A stretch of 10,401 nt of DNA from Candidatus Cloacimonadota bacterium (GTDB lineage: Bacteria; Cloacimonadota; Cloacimonadia; Cloacimonadales; JAOZMQ01). The position numbers and the translations under genes are program-made. The notes beneath the pieces were generated by a model, which saw only the letters and a list, made by a program, of their open reading frames with translations, did not search any database and was not told the DNA's origin. The stretch is taken from NCBI GenBank assembly GCA_029934195.1, contig JAOZMQ010000073.1, positions 1-10,401 of the forward strand. Direction: 5' to 3'. Shown one piece after another: positions 7,367-10,401 of this stretch. The first letter of the stretch is position 1, and each line of letters begins with the position of its first letter.

Positions 7367-7921
7367 TTATTCGTCGTTCAGTCTGGCGTAAATAGTCATT
7401 TGTTTCATTTTTTCATCGACAGGATTGTCCGTAAGGGCATAGCGGATAGCAATTCTCCAGCCTCGTTTATTGTTGTAGTAGCCAGTGCTGGCGTTTGCCA
7501 TTGTAAAGAGCCACCAACGTTCTTCTGGAGAAAGTCCAAGCCAATTTTTTAGTGCCATGTTAATCAAAGCGGGGTCGGAGTCTTCAATAGCCCAGAGCAA
7601 CAGGACGAGTTCTTTACCGAGAAGACGTTCGATGACATTCTCTCCGATTTTGAATCTGCCGATGATGGTATCATTTTTTTGCAGTCTTTGGTTGAATTCT
7701 TTTTCCACCACATTTTTTACAGCATCCCATTTTTTTCTATTGATGATAACTTTTATATTTTTTTCAACGAGTTCTGATTTTTGTTCCTTCTGGTCATTAT
7801 CCCATTTAAAGCGTTCATAAACAACAACATTATTTTCTTTTCCTCTTGGTAAAAACAATAGAAAATGATGTTTTGTTTCTTTCGGAATAAAACCAAAACC
7901 GATTGCTTTTAGTTTTGCCAA
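7367..7921 (-). CDS. DUF3780 protein, anti-phage associated
   Basis: A 184-residue protein of unknown biochemical function, recognised by its overall pattern and its position between a DUF499 ATPase and a DUF1156 methylase. The N-terminal half has several beta-strands (AIGFGFIP, HHFLLFLP, NVVVYERFKW) and then a lysine-rich helical stretch. The C-terminal half holds the most conserved-looking blocks: LGKELVLLLWAIEDSDP (101-117), PEERWWLFTMANASTG (132-147) and GWRIAIRYALTDNP (154-167). No catalytic motif, signal peptide or membrane segment is visible. The start is TTG 7921: no ATG is near, and AGGAG (7928-7932) stands 6 bases upstream, overlapping the stop of the preceding gene, so translation is coupled. 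It is probably a structural or adaptor subunit binding the ATPase or methylase; this is inferred from context only. Confidence 0.85.
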   Translation of the reverse strand: MAKLKAIGFGFIPKETKHHFLLFLPRGKENNVVVYERFKWDNDQKEQKSELVEKNIKVIINRKKWDAVKNVVEKEFNQRLQKNDTIIGRFKIGENVIERLLGKELVLLLWAIEDSDPALINMALKNWLGLSPEERWWLFTMANASTGYYNNKRGWRIAIRYALTDNPVDEKMKQMTIYARLNDE

Positions 7922-7927
7922 GAGTAA

Positions 7928-7932
7928 CTCCT
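7928..7932 (-). promoter_or_regulatory. Shine-Dalgarno deciding the TTG start of the DUF3780 gene
   Basis: AGGAG overlaps the TAG stop (7933-7931) of the DUF499 gene and lies 6 bases before TTG 7921. It is the main argument for a TTG start and for translational coupling. Confidence 0.65.
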
Positions 7933-10401
7933 ACTGGATAATTTTGTTTTTGTATTCATCAACAGTCTGTTTTTGTTTGGAAACGTATTGTTCAAAAAGA
8001 TTTCCGTCCGGAAAAGAAACATTGTTGAATGTGGCAGTTACATCATATGATTTATTTGCAAAGAATCTATTAATTAGCTGATTAAGTTCATCGGTTACGT
8101 CTTGCATTTTCTCTATTTGAAATTCTCCAGAAGAAAGCGACATAAATCCTTTTCCGTTTCTTTCTTGAATTGTGAAATCAATACCTTGAACAAACACTTT
8201 AAATTGTGCATAATCTTCGAGAAGCGAAAAGGTTTCTTTGCTGCTGTTCGTTGTTTGAGCATCTCGCAATTTTACCGGTTTATCTTTTTGAATAGAGAAA
8301 GATTTAATTTCGATTTTGTGTTGAAGAGGTTCTGAAAATACGCCTTTTTTTTCATTCACCGCGACAGCTTGGATGATTTTGGTATCTTCTGTAATTTCAA
8401 ATGGTTCAATATATTTCCCGCCATTATTGGAAGGGTTTGAGCCATCTGTTGAATAACGGATTTCAACATCATTTGATGTAGCTTCGAGTTGAAAATACCG
8501 CTTTCCGTCTTTATCAAATGTTTTGTATTTTACGGAAACATTATTTGTCCATTTATACTGTTGTCCGGTCGTGTTTTTTTCTTTGGAATCAACGCATAAG
8601 AAGGAAATTTTCAGTTCTTTGGTTTTAAAACCTGACAGGTCTTTTACTTGAGAAGAGGCTGTTGTTGCATCATCATCGATTTCGTAATATACAATATCTC
8701 CGTTAATGGGATTAATTTTCAGAGTGACTTCACCAGTTGAGTCATCTCTATGGCTTTCAATGACATTTACGGAAGTTTCGGGAGCAGGCGGTTCTTTATC
8801 AAGGTAACCGCCTTCTTCAATCCAATCACCGTTTCGGAGACAATATTTTTTCAGATCCTCCAAAGCATCGGGTTTGTGCCATTGCCACGAAGTTTCCGTT
8901 GCAACTCTTTCCAAAATGTGATTCCAGGTCATTCTTTGTTGAGTAAAGATTCGTGTTTCAAATTTTCTTTTTATTTTTGTTGGTTCAATATCGGTAGTAA
9001 ATTTCATTTCTTCAGTCAGGACTTTTTTAATTTGGTTTTCCGCGTCAAAATGATTACCGACAAATTCCATTTTGAAGTCTTGTTTTTCCAAACCATCTTT
9101 TTTAGGGAAATACAGGGTTACAAAAGCTTCTCTAATATTTGAGAAAAGTTGATTTGAAATCTTGTCATACAAATCTTTAGCCTGAATCAGTTCACTGTCA
9201 CCGGCAGCGACATTTTCTTCATTTTCCAGTTGTTTAATAATATTTTCAATAGCTTTGTAAGATTTCGTGATTTCAATCAGGTTATCCATTGCAACACGTT
9301 GTCCTGTCAGAAACATAATTCTATTTTTATAAGAAGTTTCGTCATAGAATTTTTTGATACTTTCCTGCAAGCCAAGATTATCTTTTTGATTATTTGGTTC
9401 TGTCAGAATCAATGATACTTTATTCTTTTTAAGATCAATTTCTTCAATTGACGGGAATATATAAAGGTCTTGATAGCAGTCTTTTTCAGAAGGTTTGAAT
9501 TTATCGTTAAGCAAAGCTTTTATATGCAGTTTTGCTTGTTCGTAAGAAAAACCCCGCACTTCATCGTCAAGTTTGGCATTCACATTTTGCACTTTTCGGA
9601 AATAGAGTCTGCTATCTCTATCAAAGAACAGATACCAGGCACGAAGTTTCAATTCATCCATACTTTTCGTAAGATTGGTAATATTTCTACCGGGTGCGCA
9701 AATATAAGCAATAGTCTCATTCATAGTCAAACCAACAATTGAGCCGGTGACTTTTGAAAGAGAAGCAATAAAAACCAATTTTGACAGGTCTTGAATATCT
9801 GTTGATTGTGTAGGTTTGTCGAGTTGCTCTGCAATAGCTGATCCGTGAGATGCGATGTCGTGACTTACAGCATTCGTAAGTTCAGGTTTTATTTGTTTGA
9901 CAATTGTGTTCATCTCGCTGTCATTTAAATCAATATCGTACGGATTAATCAAGAAACGCTTTTCAGCTAAACCGCCTTCGTTGAATAAACCTTTTACCAT
10001 TGCTCTGGTTAAACGAATGAAACCACGAGTTTGTTGGAATCCTGCGTTCTCTTTAAATCTTGCAAATAGGTCTCTTGTTGCCGGATGGAAAGGATAAGAA
10101 GCTCGGATACCAGAAGCAATGTTATCAGGATTTTCGTCTGTATATCTCATTTCTTTAGCATCTTTAACAGCTTTTTGATATTCGTTAGCTATTTCATTGA
10201 TTTCTTTTTCTGTGGCAATTTCAGAGAATAATCTGGTACGTAAAATATTATACAAGTCGTCAGTATTAGAAGCAACCGGTTCAATATTCGTTGAGGAGCG
10301 GTTTATTTCATTCCCAAGGTCTTCAAAAAGACCCTTAATAACACTTGAACCCTGGAGATAGGCAGCTTCAAGATCTGAAACTATCAGACAAACATTGTGC
10401 A
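7931..10401 (-). CDS. DUF499-type AAA+ ATPase, anti-phage associated (5' end beyond the window)
   Basis: The frame is open to the right edge: the bases upstream of the TTG at 10255 also code without a stop (HNVCLIVSDLEAAYLQG and onward), so 822 residues are visible and the true start is outside. A start at 10255 would cut the gene in the middle of a domain. The hallmark of the family is the block SYPFHPATRDLFARFKENAG (visible residues ~101-120) followed by FQQTRGFIRLTRAM, the part after the ATPase core; the Walker A region must lie beyond the edge. The C-terminal third changes character to beta-rich sequence, including VEIRYSTDGSNPS (about 8430-8475), which looks like the immunoglobulin-like fold of chitobiase C-terminal (FN3-associated) domains. 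Such ATPases are encoded with DUF1156 methylases in defence islands and probably drive DNA- or complex-remodelling; the exact role is unknown. First visible gene of the operon; its promoter is not in the window. Confidence 0.9.
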   Translation of the reverse strand, partial: HNVCLIVSDLEAAYLQGSSVIKGLFEDLGNEINRSSTNIEPVASNTDDLYNILRTRLFSEIATEKEINEIANEYQKAVKDAKEMRYTDENPDNIASGIRASYPFHPATRDLFARFKENAGFQQTRGFIRLTRAMVKGLFNEGGLAEKRFLINPYDIDLNDSEMNTIVKQIKPELTNAVSHDIASHGSAIAEQLDKPTQSTDIQDLSKLVFIASLSKVTGSIVGLTMNETIAYICAPGRNITNLTKSMDELKLRAWYLFFDRDSRLYFRKVQNVNAKLDDEVRGFSYEQAKLHIKALLNDKFKPSEKDCYQDLYIFPSIEEIDLKKNKVSLILTEPNNQKDNLGLQESIKKFYDETSYKNRIMFLTGQRVAMDNLIEITKSYKAIENIIKQLENEENVAAGDSELIQAKDLYDKISNQLFSNIREAFVTLYFPKKDGLEKQDFKMEFVGNHFDAENQIKKVLTEEMKFTTDIEPTKIKRKFETRIFTQQRMTWNHILERVATETSWQWHKPDALEDLKKYCLRNGDWIEEGGYLDKEPPAPETSVNVIESHRDDSTGEVTLKINPINGDIVYYEIDDDATTASSQVKDLSGFKTKELKISFLCVDSKEKNTTGQQYKWTNNVSVKYKTFDKDGKRYFQLEATSNDVEIRYSTDGSNPSNNGGKYIEPFEITEDTKIIQAVAVNEKKGVFSEPLQHKIEIKSFSIQKDKPVKLRDAQTTNSSKETFSLLEDYAQFKVFVQGIDFTIQERNGKGFMSLSSGEFQIEKMQDVTDELNQLINRFFANKSYDVTATFNNVSFPDGNLFEQYVSKQKQTVDEYKNKIIQ

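Noticed and set aside
8750..9142. 130-codon plus-strand frame, and similar plus-strand frames across the operon
   Set aside because: Antisense shadows of long conserved minus-strand genes; Phe/Ser/Ile-rich translations and no ribosome binding sites.
7931..10255. Reading the ATPase as a complete 774-residue gene starting at TTG 10255
   Set aside because: The frame continues without a stop to the window edge with family-like sequence, and the ATP-binding core would be missing.
1..10401. CRISPR array, tRNA or rRNA
   Set aside because: No regularly spaced repeats of CRISPR size and no tRNA or rRNA signature seen on either strand.

Overview
All recognisable genes in this window lie on the minus strand. 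The window falls into two parts: an AT-rich four-gene defence operon (about 1710-10401, running off the right edge) and a smaller flank of eroded genes and repeats (1-1709). It looks like a chromosomal or island segment of a Gram-negative bacterium. The toxin-antitoxin pair and the CTG/CCTG-type intergenic repeats recall gammaproteobacteria or similar AT-tolerant lineages, but no housekeeping gene or rRNA is present, so the host cannot be fixed from the sequence.

Operon, in transcription order from right to left: (1) a DUF499-type AAA+ ATPase, missing its N-terminus at the window edge and carrying a C-terminal beta-sandwich region; (2) a 184-residue DUF3780 protein; (3) a 975-residue DUF1156-type adenine-specific DNA methyltransferase with an inserted zinc ribbon; (4) a 903-residue fusion of a phospholipase D-like nuclease domain to an SNF2-type helicase. 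Junctions are 9, 13 and 4 bases, each with a Shine-Dalgarno sequence in or beside the end of the preceding gene, so this is one translationally connected unit. The combination matches a known but mechanistically poorly understood class of anti-phage loci (helicase + methylase + ATPase, related in logic to DISARM). My reading is that the methylase marks self DNA, the ATPase and DUF3780 protein form a sensing or assembly module, and the PLD-SNF2 protein translocates on and possibly cuts unmarked DNA.

Left flank: a RelE/ParE-family toxin gene (961-1256) overlaps its cognate antitoxin gene (662-964) by ATGA, but the toxin has a 2-base insertion that replaces its C-terminal third. Further left, a small gene of unknown function (175-527) has a separate 1-base frameshift. 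The stretch 1257-1709 has no gene; it holds a possible promoter, short degenerate repeats and a long near-perfect inverted repeat like those of REP/RAYT-type mobile elements. Region 1-174 holds three small perfect palindromes.

Overall this is a typical defence-island edge: an intact, probably transferred defence operon beside decaying accessory genes and mobile-element scars. The real functional questions are the role of DUF3780, the beta-sandwich tail of the ATPase and the degenerate HKD site of the PLD-helicase.
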